This document shows positions 54,171 through 63,986 of a stretch of DNA of 64,000 bases, piece after piece; position 1 is the stretch's first letter, and each line of letters opens with the position of its first letter. Position numbers and translations under genes: made by a program. The DNA is from Streptomyces pluripotens (lineage in GTDB: Bacteria; Actinomycetota; Actinomycetes; Streptomycetales; Streptomycetaceae). The notes below the pieces were generated by a model. It was not told the origin of the DNA. It saw only the letters and a list, made by a program, of their open reading frames with translations, and ran no database searches. The stretch spans positions 6,262,001 through 6,326,000 of the forward strand of contig NZ_CP021080.1 of the NCBI RefSeq assembly GCF_000802245.2, written 5' to 3'.

Positions 54171-55733
54171 CTACCGGCGGAAGCCCAGCAGCCGGTGCAG
54201 CACCGAGCCCCGGGACGAGGCCGACGCTGCCTTCGTCGTCAACGGTTCCGGATCGGGTGACTTCCCGCAGACCGCGTCGGCCACGCCTGCGCCGTGCGGC
54301 GCCTCGCCGCTGGCCAGATATGCGGAAAGGTACCCGTCCAAGCAGTCGTTGCCACTCAACGTGATGCCGTGGTTGCCGCCGCCCTCCTCGACCACGAGGC
54401 TGGAGCGGGCCAGCAGACGGTGGACCGTCACACCGCCCTGGTAGGGGGTGGCCGCGTCGTCGGTCGCCTGGAAGAGCAGCGCCGGCGGCAGCTTGGCGTT
54501 GGCGACGTTCACCGGCTCCAGTGCGTCGGTCGGCCAGAACGCGCAGGGCGCGTTATACCAGGCGTTGTTCCAGGCCATGAAAGGCGCCTTCTCGTACACC
54601 TGCCAGGTGTCCGCGCGCCACCGGTTCCAGCCCCGTGGCCAGGCGGCGTCACGGCACAGCACGGACGCGTAGATGCTGTAGCCGTTGCTGCCCTGTGCGT
54701 CCACGGCGGCGAAGTCCTCGTAGGCCTTGACGAGAGGAACGGTGTCCTTGCGGTGGACGTAGGCTGCGAACGCCTCGGCGAGGTAGGGCCAGTAGCCGTT
54801 GTAGTAACCGCCGGGGACGAAGGTGTCCTCCAACTCGGCGGCGCCGACCTCGCCCGCGGCCGGTTCCCGCGCCAGGGCCGCCCGCATCGCGTACCACTCG
54901 GCCTCGATCTTGGCGGGGTCCTTGCCGAGCCCGTACACGGTGTCGTGCGTGGCGATCCATGCGATCAGGGCACGGTGGCGGTCGTTGAAGGCGTAGTCCT
55001 GGCCGATGTTGTCCTGGTACCACACCCCGGTCGGGTCCACGATCGAGTCCAGCACCAGCCGGCGGACCCGCTCGGGGTACAGCTTCGCGTAGACCGCACC
55101 GAGGTAGGTGCCGTAGGAATAGCCGAAGTAGCTGATCTTCCGGGCGCCGAGGGCGTCCCGGATGGCGTCCATGTCCCGGGCGGCGCTGACGGTGTCGAGG
55201 TACGGCAGCAGGTCGGAGTACGTGCGGCGGCACGCGGCGGCGAAGGACCGCGCCCGCCGCAGGTTCGCCTGCTCCAGCGCGGGCGTGGTCGGCACCGTGT
55301 CCGGGCGCACCGGCCGGAAGTGTCCGGGTGAGCAGTCCAGGGCGGGGGTGCTCCTGCCGACCCCGCGCGGATCGAAGCCGATCACGTCGTACTGGGCCGC
55401 CACGCGCTCGGGCAGCGCCGAGGCGACGAAGCCGGCCAGCGCCAGCCCGCTGCCACCGGGGCCGCCGGGGTTGACCAGCAGCGGACCCTGGAAGACCGGC
55501 GCGGTGTGCGGGATGCGGGACAGCGCGAGCGTGATCTTACGGCCCGACGGGTCCGCATGGTCCAGTGGCACCTCCAGGGACGTGCACTGGAGCGTCGGGT
55601 ACGCGCTGGTGCCGCACGTCTTCCAGACGGGTGCGGGCGCCGAAGCACGGGGGGTCGCCTGCGCCGGGGCGGCCGTGAGCGAGCCCGCCGTCATGACGGC
55701 GACCGCGCACAGCACGGCTGCGCGTGTTCCCAT
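54171..55733 (-). CDS. Secreted alpha/beta-hydrolase, tripeptidyl-aminopeptidase type
   Basis: A 520-residue secreted protease-like hydrolase with a signal peptide (residues 1 to about 27, ending AAPAQA). The core carries the oxyanion loop VNPGGPGGSG, the nucleophile Ser in ISYFGYSYGTYLGAVYAKLYPE and VLDSIVDP. The C-terminal TAP-type domain has the Asp of LFQATDDAATPYQGG and the His of GGGNHGITLSGNDC. It matches SlpD/E and tripeptidyl aminopeptidases of Streptomyces, which trim N-terminal tripeptides from exported proteins. Four or more Cys suggest disulfides. The last 30 residues (SASSRGSVLHRLLGFRR) are a basic tail. Monocistronic. Confidence 0.88.
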   Translation of the reverse strand: MGTRAAVLCAVAVMTAGSLTAAPAQATPRASAPAPVWKTCGTSAYPTLQCTSLEVPLDHADPSGRKITLALSRIPHTAPVFQGPLLVNPGGPGGSGLALAGFVASALPERVAAQYDVIGFDPRGVGRSTPALDCSPGHFRPVRPDTVPTTPALEQANLRRARSFAAACRRTYSDLLPYLDTVSAARDMDAIRDALGARKISYFGYSYGTYLGAVYAKLYPERVRRLVLDSIVDPTGVWYQDNIGQDYAFNDRHRALIAWIATHDTVYGLGKDPAKIEAEWYAMRAALAREPAAGEVGAAELEDTFVPGGYYNGYWPYLAEAFAAYVHRKDTVPLVKAYEDFAAVDAQGSNGYSIYASVLCRDAAWPRGWNRWRADTWQVYEKAPFMAWNNAWYNAPCAFWPTDALEPVNVANAKLPPALLFQATDDAATPYQGGVTVHRLLARSSLVVEEGGGNHGITLSGNDCLDGYLSAYLASGEAPHGAGVADAVCGKSPDPEPLTTKAASASSRGSVLHRLLGFRR

Positions 55734-55881
55734 GGGTCCTCCCGGGACGGAGGTTTCGACGAGCCGTGAACGTCACGGTCCTCGCCGCATGGTCCCGGCA
55801 ATGGGGACCTGAAGAACCCGTTCTGGCGATACGTGACCCGAATGGGCCGATGGATGCCCCCCAACGCCCCCGGGTGGTCTG

Positions 55882-56140
55882 TCATATGAGTGCCAGCTGG
55901 TCCTCAGCGGCGGCCGGGGACCGCGCCGGCGCTGCCGGGCGGATGCGGGACGGCCACGCCCGGGCCCGTGGTCCGACGCCGTACTCCTGCGCCAGCTCGC
56001 GCACCTGACGGGTGATCCTGCGCCGGTGCCACCTCGGCGCGTAGGCCCCCTTCGCGTACAGCTGCTCGCAGCGGCGCACCAGGTGCGGATGGTGCTGCCC
56101 GAGCCAGGCCGTGAACCACTCCCGGGCACCCGGCCGCAGG
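55882..56140 (-). pseudogene. Radical-SAM (Rv2578c-type) protein remnant, C-terminus only
   Basis: The minus strand reads REWFTAWLGQHHPHLVRRCE, then LYAKGAYAPRWHRRRITRQV and RELAQEYGVG. This resembles the extreme C-terminus of the actinobacterial Rv2578c-type radical-SAM proteins (REWF-x-W-L ... LY-x-G-AY-P). The radical-SAM core with its CxxxCxxC cluster and everything before it are missing. Upstream of about 56140 the reading frame loses its coding character and runs into the promoter of the SRPBCC gene. It is a decayed fragment with no start. The family identity is from memory of the C-terminal pattern. Confidence 0.55.
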
Positions 56141-56215
56141 CCCCGATTTGAGGGCCCGGGCGCCGGAGTGGTTGGCTTGCCCCAACCCCGAGCAATTAGG
56201 TTCTGGAGGAACGCA

Positions 56216-56659
56216 ATGGCGCAGGTCGAGGCCACTACGGAACGGGTCGTCGCGGCGGACGCGGAGAAGGTGTTCGACGCCCTCGCCGACTACCGCGGCA
56301 CACGGCAGAAGGTGCTGCCCGAACACTTCAGCGAGTACGAGGTGCGCGAAGGCGGTGACGGTGAGGGAACCCTCGTCCACTGGAAGCTTCAGGCCACCAG
56401 CAAGCGCGTGCGCGACTGCCTCCTGGAGGTGAGCGAGCCTACCGACGGGGAACTGGTCGAGAAGGACCGCAACTCCTCCATGATCACCACCTGGCGTGTC
56501 ACCCCGGCGGGCGAGGGCAAGTCCCGGGTCGTCGTGACCACCACCTGGAACGGTGCCGGCGGCATCGGCGGCTTCTTCGAGAAGACCTTCGCTCCCAAGG
56601 GGCTCGGCCGCATCTACGACGCCGTCCTCGCCAAGCTCGCTGCCGAGGTCGAGCAGTAG
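56216..56659 (+). CDS. SRPBCC-family (polyketide-cyclase/START-like) protein
   Basis: A 147-residue helix-grip-fold protein with an opening strand (QVEATTERVVAADAEKVFDA), a KVLPEHFSEYEVREGG segment, then the strand series TLVHWKLQATSK, RDCLLEVSEPT, TTWRVTPAGEGKSRVVVTTTW, and the long C-terminal helix GRIYDAVLAKLAAEVEQ. It forms a hydrophobic ligand cavity; the ligand is unknown. GGAGG before the ATG fixes the start at 56216. It is preceded on the other strand by the radical-SAM remnant. A hairpin follows its stop. Cytoplasmic. Confidence 0.83.
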   Translation: MAQVEATTERVVAADAEKVFDALADYRGTRQKVLPEHFSEYEVREGGDGEGTLVHWKLQATSKRVRDCLLEVSEPTDGELVEKDRNSSMITTWRVTPAGEGKSRVVVTTTWNGAGGIGGFFEKTFAPKGLGRIYDAVLAKLAAEVEQ

Positions 56660-56672
56660 GACCCGGAACCCG

Positions 56673-56704
56673 CCGGTGAAGGGGAGGACGCGCTCCTTCA
56701 CCGG
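56673..56704 (+). terminator. Terminator after the SRPBCC gene
   Basis: CCGGTGAAGG (56673-56682) and CCTTCACCGG (56695-56704) form a perfect 10-bp stem starting 14 bp after the stop codon. Confidence 0.65.
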
Positions 56705-56812
56705 TTCGGGTGGATCTCTGCCCCACCCCGGGCGGTTCCGTAACCCGCCGCAGTTGTTCGCAGTTGTCGCCTCGTGCGGGAAGTGTGACAGGTGTGACGA
56801 GGGGAGCGGCAC

Positions 56813-59230
56813 GTGGGCGGGACGACACTGGTGAAGCACGAGCCGGCCGCGGTACCAGCCGCGACGGGCGAGACTGCCGCCACCTCCTGTGACGCCTCCG
56901 ACCCCTCCGGCTCCGCACCCTCCGCCCAGCCGCGGGCATGCCGGGTACGGCTGGTGTTCTCCGGGCTGATGCTGGCGCTGCTCCTCGCGGCGCTGGACCA
57001 GATGATCGTCGCCACCGCGCTGCCGAAGATCGTCGGCGAACTGCACGGTCTGGACCGGATGTCCTGGGCCATCACCGCCTATCTGCTCACCTCCACCATC
57101 GGCCTGCCCCTGTACGGCAAGCTCGGCGACCTGTTCGGCCGTAAGGGCGTCTTCCAGTTCGCCATTGCCGTCTTCGTCGCCGGCTCCGCGCTGGCCGGCC
57201 GGGCCCAGTCCATGGACCAGCTGATCGCCTTCCGCGCACTCCAAGGCGTCGGCGCGGGCGGGCTCATGATCGGCGTGCAGGCGATCATCGCCGACATCGT
57301 GCCGCCCCGCGAACGAGGGCGCTACATGGGCCTGATCGGTGCCTCGTTCGGGCTCGCGTCCGTCGCGGGGCCGCTCCTTGGCGGTTACTTCACCGATCAC
57401 CTCTCCTGGCGCTGGTGCTTCTACATCAACGTCCCTTTCGGCCTGCTCACCCTCGCTGTCGTCACCGTCGTCCTGAAACTCCCCAGGCCCCGCTCCCCCC
57501 GCCGTCTCGACCTGCCCGGTGCGCTGCTGCTGGCCACCGCTTCCACCTGTCTGGTCCTGCTGACCAGCTGGGGCGGCACCGAGTACCCCTGGCGCTCGCC
57601 GCAGATCCTCGGCCTCGGCGCGGGCGCGGTGGCCGCGGCCGTCCTCTTCCTCGTCGCCGAGCACTTCGCCGCCGAACCTCTCATCCCGCTCCGGCTGTTC
57701 CGCGACCCCGTCTTCAACGCCAGCGGCCTGATGGGCCTCGTGACCGGCGTCGCCCTCTTCGGCGCCGCCAGCTATCTGCCGACCTTCCTGCAGATGGTCG
57801 ACGGGGCCAGCGCCACCAGCTCCGGACTGCTGATGCTGCCCATGATGGCCGGGGTCGTCGGCGCCTCGATCACCAGCGGACAGCTCATCAGCCGCACCGG
57901 CCGCTACAAGGTGTTCCCCGTGCTCGGCGGGGCCGTCGCCGCCCTCGGCATGTGGCTGCTCTCCCGCCTCGAAGCCGGTACCCCTCGGCTGCACTACAGC
58001 ATGTGGATGGCCGTCCTCGGCACGGGCATCGGCATGGTGATGCCCGTGCTGGTCCTCGCCGTGCAGAACTCCGTACGACCCGCCGACATCGGCACCGCCA
58101 CCAGCGCCAACAACTACTTCCGGCAGATCGGGGGCAGCGTCGGCGCCGCCGTGTTCGGCACTCTCTTCGCCGACCGGCTCGCCCGCTCCCTGTCCCGGGA
58201 ACTGCCCCGGCACGCTGCCACCCGACTGCCCGACCCCGACTCGATCACCCCGCAGCTCGTCCACGCGCTGCCCCCGGTCCTGCGTGACGCCTACGTCCGC
58301 GCCTACGCCGACGCGATGCCCCGGATCTTCCTCTACCTCGTCCCGGTGCTCGTCCTCGGCCTGTTCATCGCCTTCTTCCTCAAGGAGAAACCCCTGGTGT
58401 CCCACCATGCCCCCGAGCAGGAGACCGTGCCGGTGAACACCCCGATCCCGCAGGCCCGTTCGTCGTACCCGGCCGGCATCCCCGTCTGCGGCACGGTGCA
58501 GCACCCCGACGGGACCGCGGTGCCGCGCGCGGCCCTCACCCTCATCGACGCCGCCGGACAACAGATCGGCCGGGGCGCGAGCGGTGAGGACGGGCGGTAC
58601 GCGCTGAGCACGCCCGGCTCCGGGGCGTATGTGATGATCGCCGCGGCCGGCGGCCACCAGCCGCAGGCTGTCTCCGTCACCGTCGGTGAGCGGCCCGTCG
58701 ACCTCGACGTCGTCCTCGGCGGCGCCGGACGCCTGGCCGGCAGTGTGCTCACCGCCGACGGCAGTCCCGTCCGGGACGCCACCGTCACCCTCACCAATGT
58801 GCACGGCGAGGTCGTGGCCGCCACCCGTAGCAGCCGCGAGGGCGGCTACGTCATCACCGAACTGGTCGCCGGTGAGTACACCCTCGCCGCCAGCGCCCCC
58901 GCCTTCCGGCCCGCGGCGCTCCCGGTCACGGTGCAGGCCTCCCGGGAGACCCGGCAGGACGTCGAACTCGCGGGCGGAGCCGTGCTCAAGGGCACTGTCC
59001 GGGCGAGCGGCGGACGGGCCGTGGAAGACGCGCGCGTCACCCTTCTCGACGCCGCCGGCAACGTGGTCGACACCCTCACCACCGGCGCCGACGGGACGTT
59101 CCGGTTCGTCGACCTCTCCTCCGGGGAGTACACGCTCATCGCCGCCGGCTACCCGCCGGTCGCCACCGTGCTGCAGGTCGCGGGCGGTGGCCGCACGGAA
59201 CGGGACCTGCAGCTCGGCCACGAGGACTGA
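56813..59230 (+). CDS. MFS drug transporter (DHA2/EmrB-QacA type) fused to three prealbumin-like domains
   Basis: An 805-residue protein. Residues 45 to about 535 are a 14-helix DHA2 antiporter: the motif around [17 protein letters not shown] (motif D1-like), [15 protein letters not shown] (motif A), [21 protein letters not shown] (motif B) and [16 protein letters not shown] (motif C). After helix 14 (about residue 525) come three repeats of about 80 residues, at about 555-640, 641-720 and 721-805. Each has the CarboxypepD_reg/prealbumin pattern, for example [40 protein letters not shown] and [20 protein letters not shown]. The fusion is unusual for an efflux pump. GGGGAG precedes the GTG. 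Confidence 0.85.
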   Translation: MGGTTLVKHEPAAVPAATGETAATSCDASDPSGSAPSAQPRACRVRLVFSGLMLALLLAALDQMIVATALPKIVGELHGLDRMSWAITAYLLTSTIGLPLYGKLGDLFGRKGVFQFAIAVFVAGSALAGRAQSMDQLIAFRALQGVGAGGLMIGVQAIIADIVPPRERGRYMGLIGASFGLASVAGPLLGGYFTDHLSWRWCFYINVPFGLLTLAVVTVVLKLPRPRSPRRLDLPGALLLATASTCLVLLTSWGGTEYPWRSPQILGLGAGAVAAAVLFLVAEHFAAEPLIPLRLFRDPVFNASGLMGLVTGVALFGAASYLPTFLQMVDGASATSSGLLMLPMMAGVVGASITSGQLISRTGRYKVFPVLGGAVAALGMWLLSRLEAGTPRLHYSMWMAVLGTGIGMVMPVLVLAVQNSVRPADIGTATSANNYFRQIGGSVGAAVFGTLFADRLARSLSRELPRHAATRLPDPDSITPQLVHALPPVLRDAYVRAYADAMPRIFLYLVPVLVLGLFIAFFLKEKPLVSHHAPEQETVPVNTPIPQARSSYPAGIPVCGTVQHPDGTAVPRAALTLIDAAGQQIGRGASGEDGRYALSTPGSGAYVMIAAAGGHQPQAVSVTVGERPVDLDVVLGGAGRLAGSVLTADGSPVRDATVTLTNVHGEVVAATRSSREGGYVITELVAGEYTLAASAPAFRPAALPVTVQASRETRQDVELAGGAVLKGTVRASGGRAVEDARVTLLDAAGNVVDTLTTGADGTFRFVDLSSGEYTLIAAGYPPVATVLQVAGGGRTERDLQLGHED

Positions 59231-59420
59231 CAAGGCCTCAGGCGGGAAGACCGCACCGTGGAAGGCCCAGGAGCGCCCGCGAAGGCGCGGGCCACGCGCC
59301 GGTGCGATCCGGTGAATCCAATTCCAGGATTGCCACACATCGCGACCTGCCGCCGCCGTACCGTAGTTGCGGGCGGCACAGATGATCTGCGAACAGCCGT
59401 GGGGAGAAAGGGCCTGGGCC

Positions 59421-61869
59421 ATGGACCGTGGCAACAAGCGGGACACAGCTCCCGGGCGCGGTACCGGCAGCGCCACGGCGGGCCGGATCCCGCTGGCCGT
59501 GGTCGTCGTCGACCGTGACGGACTGGTGTCTCACTGGAGCACAGGTGCACGGCGCCTGTTCGGCGTGCCCAAACACGACGCCGTCGGGCGCCCTGCGACC
59601 GACTTGTTGCCGGTCTCCGGTGCCTTCCCTGACCACCTGCGCGGCGACTCGCTGCTCGACGCCTACGACGAGTACGGCGCGTTCGGACCCGATCTGGAAG
59701 CCTCCCTCGGCGGCCATACGGGCTACGCCACAGCCGGCCGTGCCCGCCTGAGCTCGCAGCGGCAGGAGCCGGACGGCGAGCGGCTCGACATGCTGTGGTG
59801 GGCCTACCCGCTCATCGGCCCCGGACCGTCGCTCCTCGTCCTCGCCGCCGACGCCACCCGCCTGTGTACCGAACGTGGCCACGACGACGAGACCGCCGAA
59901 CGCATTTCGCCCGGCTTCGCCCGCCACACCGAACTACCCGCCTCCGATGAACTCGAACGACGGCTCCCCGAGGTCCTCCCCAGCATGGGTCCGGGCCTCA
60001 GTGGCCGGATCGTCTCCCAGATACTGGAACTCGGCTATCCCGTCCTGGAGTTCAGTCATTGCGACCGGGTCCCCGTGACCCCGTACTGGGGAGTGCCCCG
60101 CCGCCTCGGACGCACCCGGGCCGACACCGTCGCACCGCGGGAGCGGGCAGCCGCCACCGCGGTCGCGGCCGGCGTCGAACAGGACCTGGAGTACGCCGCC
60201 GTCCGCGAGCGGCTGGAGTTCCTGAACGAGGTCAGCTCCGGCATCGGCTCCTCACTCGACCTTGGTGAGACCATCCGCGAGGTCACCAGCGCCGCCGTCC
60301 CTCGTTTCGCGGACTTCGCCGGCACCCACCTGCGCGCCGCGGCCCTGGCGGGCGAGGGCTTCCCGGACGGCCCGCCGGACCCCAGCACGGTGATGTTCCG
60401 CGTCTGGGTGGAACACAACGACGAGCCGGGCCGCTGGGACGACACCGTCCCGGTCGGCGAAGCCTTCGCATTCCCCGAACACACCCCGTTCTACCAGTGC
60501 ATGAACACCGGTGAACCGGTCCTCATCCCGCGCATCAGCGACGAACTGGGCGACCGCATCTCCGGGGAGTTCGAGAAACGCGACCTCAGGCCGCTCATCA
60601 ACGGTCGCTCCCTGCTGATCGTCCCGCTCAAGGCGCGCAACGTCGTGCTCGGCTTCATGGTGCTGCTACGCCGCGCCGACCGGCCGCCGTTCGACGACAT
60701 GGACCGCACCACCGGCGCCGAACTCGCCGCCCGCGCGGGCCTCGTCCTCGACAACGCCCGCATGTACACCTACCAGGAGAGCGTCGCCGACACCCTGCAG
60801 GACAGCATGCTGCCGAAGGTCGCGTCCCGGATGGCCGGATGCGACATCGCCACCCGCTACCTGCCCGGCACCCGGCTCGGCCGCATCGGCGGCGACTGGT
60901 TCGACAGCATCAAACTGCCCGGATCGCGCACCGCCCTCGTCGTCGGCGACGTCATGGGTCACGGACTCAACTCCGCCGCCATGATGGGACAGCTGCGTAC
61001 CGCCGTCCAGACCATGGCCACGATGGAGACTCCGCCCGCCCAGCTCCTGCGCAACCTCGACGACCTGGCCCGACGGCTCGGCGACACCTACCTTGCCACG
61101 TGCCTCTACGCGGTGTACGACCCCATCCGCGGCGAACTCCAGCTCGCCAACGCCGGACACATCCCACCCGTGCTGGTCCGAGCCGAAGACGGACGAAGCG
61201 AACTCCTCGACCTGCCCACCGGCGCTCCCATAGGCGTTGGCGGCGTCCCCTTCGAAGTCACCCGCATCGAAGTCGCCCCCGGCGACCGTGGTGCTGTGCA
61301 CCGACGGCCTGGTCGAGGTACGCGGCTCCGACATCGGCGACGGGCTGGCCGCCCTCTGTGAGTCCGCCGCGCACCCCGCCGCCTCGATGGACGCCGCCTG
61401 TGACACCATCATCCGCGCCCTGAACACCCGCGGCGGCCGCAAGGACGACGTGGCCCTGCTCATGGCCCGCCTGAACGGCATCCCCGACGACCACGTCGCC
61501 GAGTGGTACCTCGACAGCGACCCTCGCGAGGCGGCCCGGGCCCGCCGCCTGGTCCGCGAGCAACTGTTGAAGTGGCACCTGCCACAGGCGATGGACAGCG
61601 CCGAACTGCTGGTCAGCGAGGCAGTCACCAATGCCGTCCGGCATGCGGCCGGCAGCCGGATCGGGCTACGAGTGGTCCGTACCGACGCGCTACTCTTCGA
61701 GGTCACCGACGGCGAACCCGCCTTGCCCAGCCTGATCAACGCCGACCCCCTCGACGAGTCGGGCCGCGGACTGAACGTCATCAGCCGTCTGGCCACTGAA
61801 TGGGGCGCCACCGCCACCGGGCACCGCAAGACCGTCTGGTTCGAGCAAGCCGTCTCAGCAGGCCTGTAG
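59421..61869 (+). pseudogene. PAS-GAF-SpoIIE phosphatase-HATPase signalling protein, frameshifted
   Basis: Domains in order are PAS (about residues 20-110: IPLAVVVVDRDGLVSHWSTG), GAF (about 260-430), SpoIIE/PP2C phosphatase (about 450-665, with GGDWFD and VVGDVMGHGLNSAAMMGQ) and an RsbW-type HATPase (about 700-805, AMDSAELLVSEAVTNAVRHA). This is the anti-sigma-factor phosphatase/kinase layout frequent in Streptomyces. The first frame ends at 61361. The second half continues in the next frame (VVLCTDGLVEVRGSDIGDG), so a frameshift lies at about 61281-61287 and splits the phosphatase metal motif TDG off. The upstream product (646 residues) would lack it. A real mutation and a sequencing error both fit. 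Start ATG 59421 follows AAAGGG. Confidence 0.8.
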
Positions 61870-61946
61870 ACGGTGGTTGCAGAAGGCCGGTGAACGGGGG
61901 CACCACAGGCCGGCGGACGGGACCGAGCCGGCCAGCGGACCCGAGG

Positions 61947-61971
61947 CCCCCTCGGCCTCGGAACGAGGGGG
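61947..61971 (+). terminator. Hairpin after the SpoIIE-type gene
   Basis: CCCCCTCG (61947-61954) and CGAGGGGG (61964-61971) are perfectly complementary around a nine-base loop, about 80 bp after the stop of the reconstructed gene. Confidence 0.5.
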
Positions 61972-62102
61972 CGTGTAGAAGGAATTCTCACGCCCCGGTA
62001 TGTCCCGGCTCCACACATTCGGTGAAGATGGGCCCCTCGCCCCTTGCCCCACGCCCCGCCAGCGCGATATCCCGATCACGGAACCGACCATGGGGAGATC
62101 GC

Positions 62103-62822
62103 ATGAACGTCTCAAACAACTACCGGCATTCCTGGGAGAGTTACTGGAGTGAGACCTCCGGCACCAAGGGCGAGGCGATCTGGGACTCCGATCCCTCCCT
62201 GACCGCCGGCCCGCACAGTGAACTGCTCCTGCCCTACGCGGACCCGAACCGCACCATCGTCGACCTCGGCTGTGGAAACGGCACCCAAACCCGATACCTA
62301 TCGGGCCGGTTCGCCCGCGCCGTCGGCGTCGATCTCTCGCACGCCGCCGTCGAGCACGCCCGTCGCGCCGCGCACGGCGACGCCGTCGAGTTCCAGCAAC
62401 TCGACCTGACCGACACCGACGCCGTACGCACCTTGCACGACCGGCTCGGTGACAGCAACGTCTACATGCGGGCCGTCATCCACCAGAGCGAACCTGCCGC
62501 GCGCCCCGCCGTGGCCGCCGCTGTGGCCGAACTCATCGGCACCGAAGGACGCGCGTTCGTCGTCGAACTCACCTCCGGCTCCCGGGACGTCCTGCAGCGG
62601 GCCGCTGCCGGGCCGGCCGGACCGCCGCCCAAGCTCCAGCGCGTCTTCCGGCACGGGCTCAGGCCCGCCGACGCCGACGACCAGGAGATCCCGCGCCTGC
62701 TCGCCGAGTCCGGTCTCACGATCCTCGCCGACGGCGAGACCACCCTCGCGCAGACCGAGTACCTGGCGGACGGCACCCGCATCGAGCTGCCGGCACGTTG
62801 GTTCATTCTGGCCGGGAAGTGA
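62103..62822 (+). CDS. Class I SAM-dependent methyltransferase
   Basis: A 239-residue methyltransferase with the SAM-binding motif I TIVDLGCGNGTQTRYL (near residue 55), motif post-I AVGVDLSHAAVEHARRAA, and acidic-loop FQQLDLTD. A tail resembling other actinobacterial small-molecule methyltransferases is present (AQTEYLADGTRIELPARWF). The N-terminus has an aromatic motif (RHSWESYWSE). The substrate is unknown. GGGGAG before the ATG fixes the start. The 230-bp gap upstream holds only the terminator. No biosynthetic cluster surrounds it. Confidence 0.82.
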   Translation: MNVSNNYRHSWESYWSETSGTKGEAIWDSDPSLTAGPHSELLLPYADPNRTIVDLGCGNGTQTRYLSGRFARAVGVDLSHAAVEHARRAAHGDAVEFQQLDLTDTDAVRTLHDRLGDSNVYMRAVIHQSEPAARPAVAAAVAELIGTEGRAFVVELTSGSRDVLQRAAAGPAGPPPKLQRVFRHGLRPADADDQEIPRLLAESGLTILADGETTLAQTEYLADGTRIELPARWFILAGK

Positions 62823-63152
62823 CCGGAGTCCTCCCAGGGAGCCGGGCGCACCGCGGAACACGGGCGGACCGGCCGGCCACGGCCTTCCGCTCCGCGCCCC
62901 GCCAGCGCGGGAGCGGAGCGGCACCTCCCGGCGGGCGTCAGGCACGTCGTGGCGTCCGGTGCACCTCCCTCCCGAGGTGTTCCTGACGACTGGCACCTCC
63001 ACCGGCTTCCCGGAGGAGTTCCGCTCTGCCAGGCCGGTGGCGCCGGGCAGAGCCCCCGGATCCGGACCCTGCCGCCTGCCGACCGGCAGGCCGTGGGCTG
63101 CCGTGCCGAGGGTCGTAGCCTGTCCGCTTCCCGACGCGTAACGTGACACACC
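62823..63152. other. 330-bp intergenic region with a short hairpin
   Basis: No gene is supported. GCCTGCC (63074-63080) and GGCAGGC (63085-63091) form a perfect hairpin around GACC. The sequence TAACGT lies nine bases before the ATG at 63153, so the downstream gene may be leaderless. The rest is unremarkable GC-rich sequence. Confidence 0.45.
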
Positions 63153-63986
63153 ATGAAGATCCTCATCAGTGCCGACATGGAGGGAGCTACGGGCGTCACC
63201 TGGCCGGCCGACGTGCTGCCGGGGACACCGCAGTGGGAGCGGTGCCGGTCGATGTTCACCTCCGACGTCAACGCCGCCGCAGAAGGCTTCTTCGACGGCG
63301 GCGCTGACCAGGTGCTCGTCAACGAGGCCCACTGGACCATGCGCAACCTGCTCCTGGAACAGCTCGACGAACGGGTCGAAATGCTCACCGGGCGGCACAA
63401 GGCACTGTCCATGGTGGAGGGTGTGCAGTACGGCGACGTGGACGGCATCGCGTTCATCGGCTACCACGCGGGCGCCGGCATGGAAGGCGTCCTCGCCCAC
63501 ACCTACCTCGCCAACCAGATCACCGGGGTGTGGCTGAACGACGTCCGTGCCAGCGAGGGCCTGCTCAACGCACACGTGGCTGCCGAGTACGGCGTCCCCG
63601 TCGTGCTCGTCACCGGCGACGACCTGGCCTGTGAGGACGCGCTCGGGTACGCTCCCGGAGCACTGAAGGTTGCGGTCAAGGACCACGTGTCACGGTACGC
63701 GGCGGTATGCCGTACCCCGTCCCGCACCGCCGAGGCCATCCGCGCCGCCGCTGAAGAGGCGGCACAGCTGGCGGACCGTCAAGAACCGACATATGCTGGC
63801 CCGTTCGCCATTGCACTGGAGTTCGATGCCGCGCATCTGGCGATGGCCGCGACCGTCGTCCCCGGCGTCGCGCGGACCGGGGAGCGGAAGGTGGCGTACC
63901 GCAGCAGCACCATGTACGAGGGCATCCGCACGTTCAAGGCGGTCACCACGATCGTCTCCGCCGCCGTGGAGGAGCAGTATGGCTGA
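63153..63986 (+). CDS. M55-family D-aminopeptidase (DppA-like)
   Basis: A 277-residue zinc peptidase of family M55. It begins MKILISADMEGATGV with metal ligands Asp8 and Glu10, followed by VLVNEAHWTMRNLL, FIGYHAGAGMEGVLAHTY, and VPVVLVTGDDLACEDA. The length and motif order match DppA, which removes N-terminal D-Ala or similar residues from peptides, possibly in cell-wall recycling. Start ATG 63153 has no strong ribosome-binding site but fits a leaderless transcript. It overlaps the following gene by eight bases, so the two are coupled. Confidence 0.9.
   Translation: MKILISADMEGATGVTWPADVLPGTPQWERCRSMFTSDVNAAAEGFFDGGADQVLVNEAHWTMRNLLLEQLDERVEMLTGRHKALSMVEGVQYGDVDGIAFIGYHAGAGMEGVLAHTYLANQITGVWLNDVRASEGLLNAHVAAEYGVPVVLVTGDDLACEDALGYAPGALKVAVKDHVSRYAAVCRTPSRTAEAIRAAAEEAAQLADRQEPTYAGPFAIALEFDAAHLAMAATVVPGVARTGERKVAYRSSTMYEGIRTFKAVTTIVSAAVEEQYG

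Noticed and set aside
55904..59476. Long minus-strand open frame (about 1190 codons)
   Set aside because: Shadow of the SRPBCC and MFS transporter genes; low-complexity Gly/Glu/Arg content and no domain.
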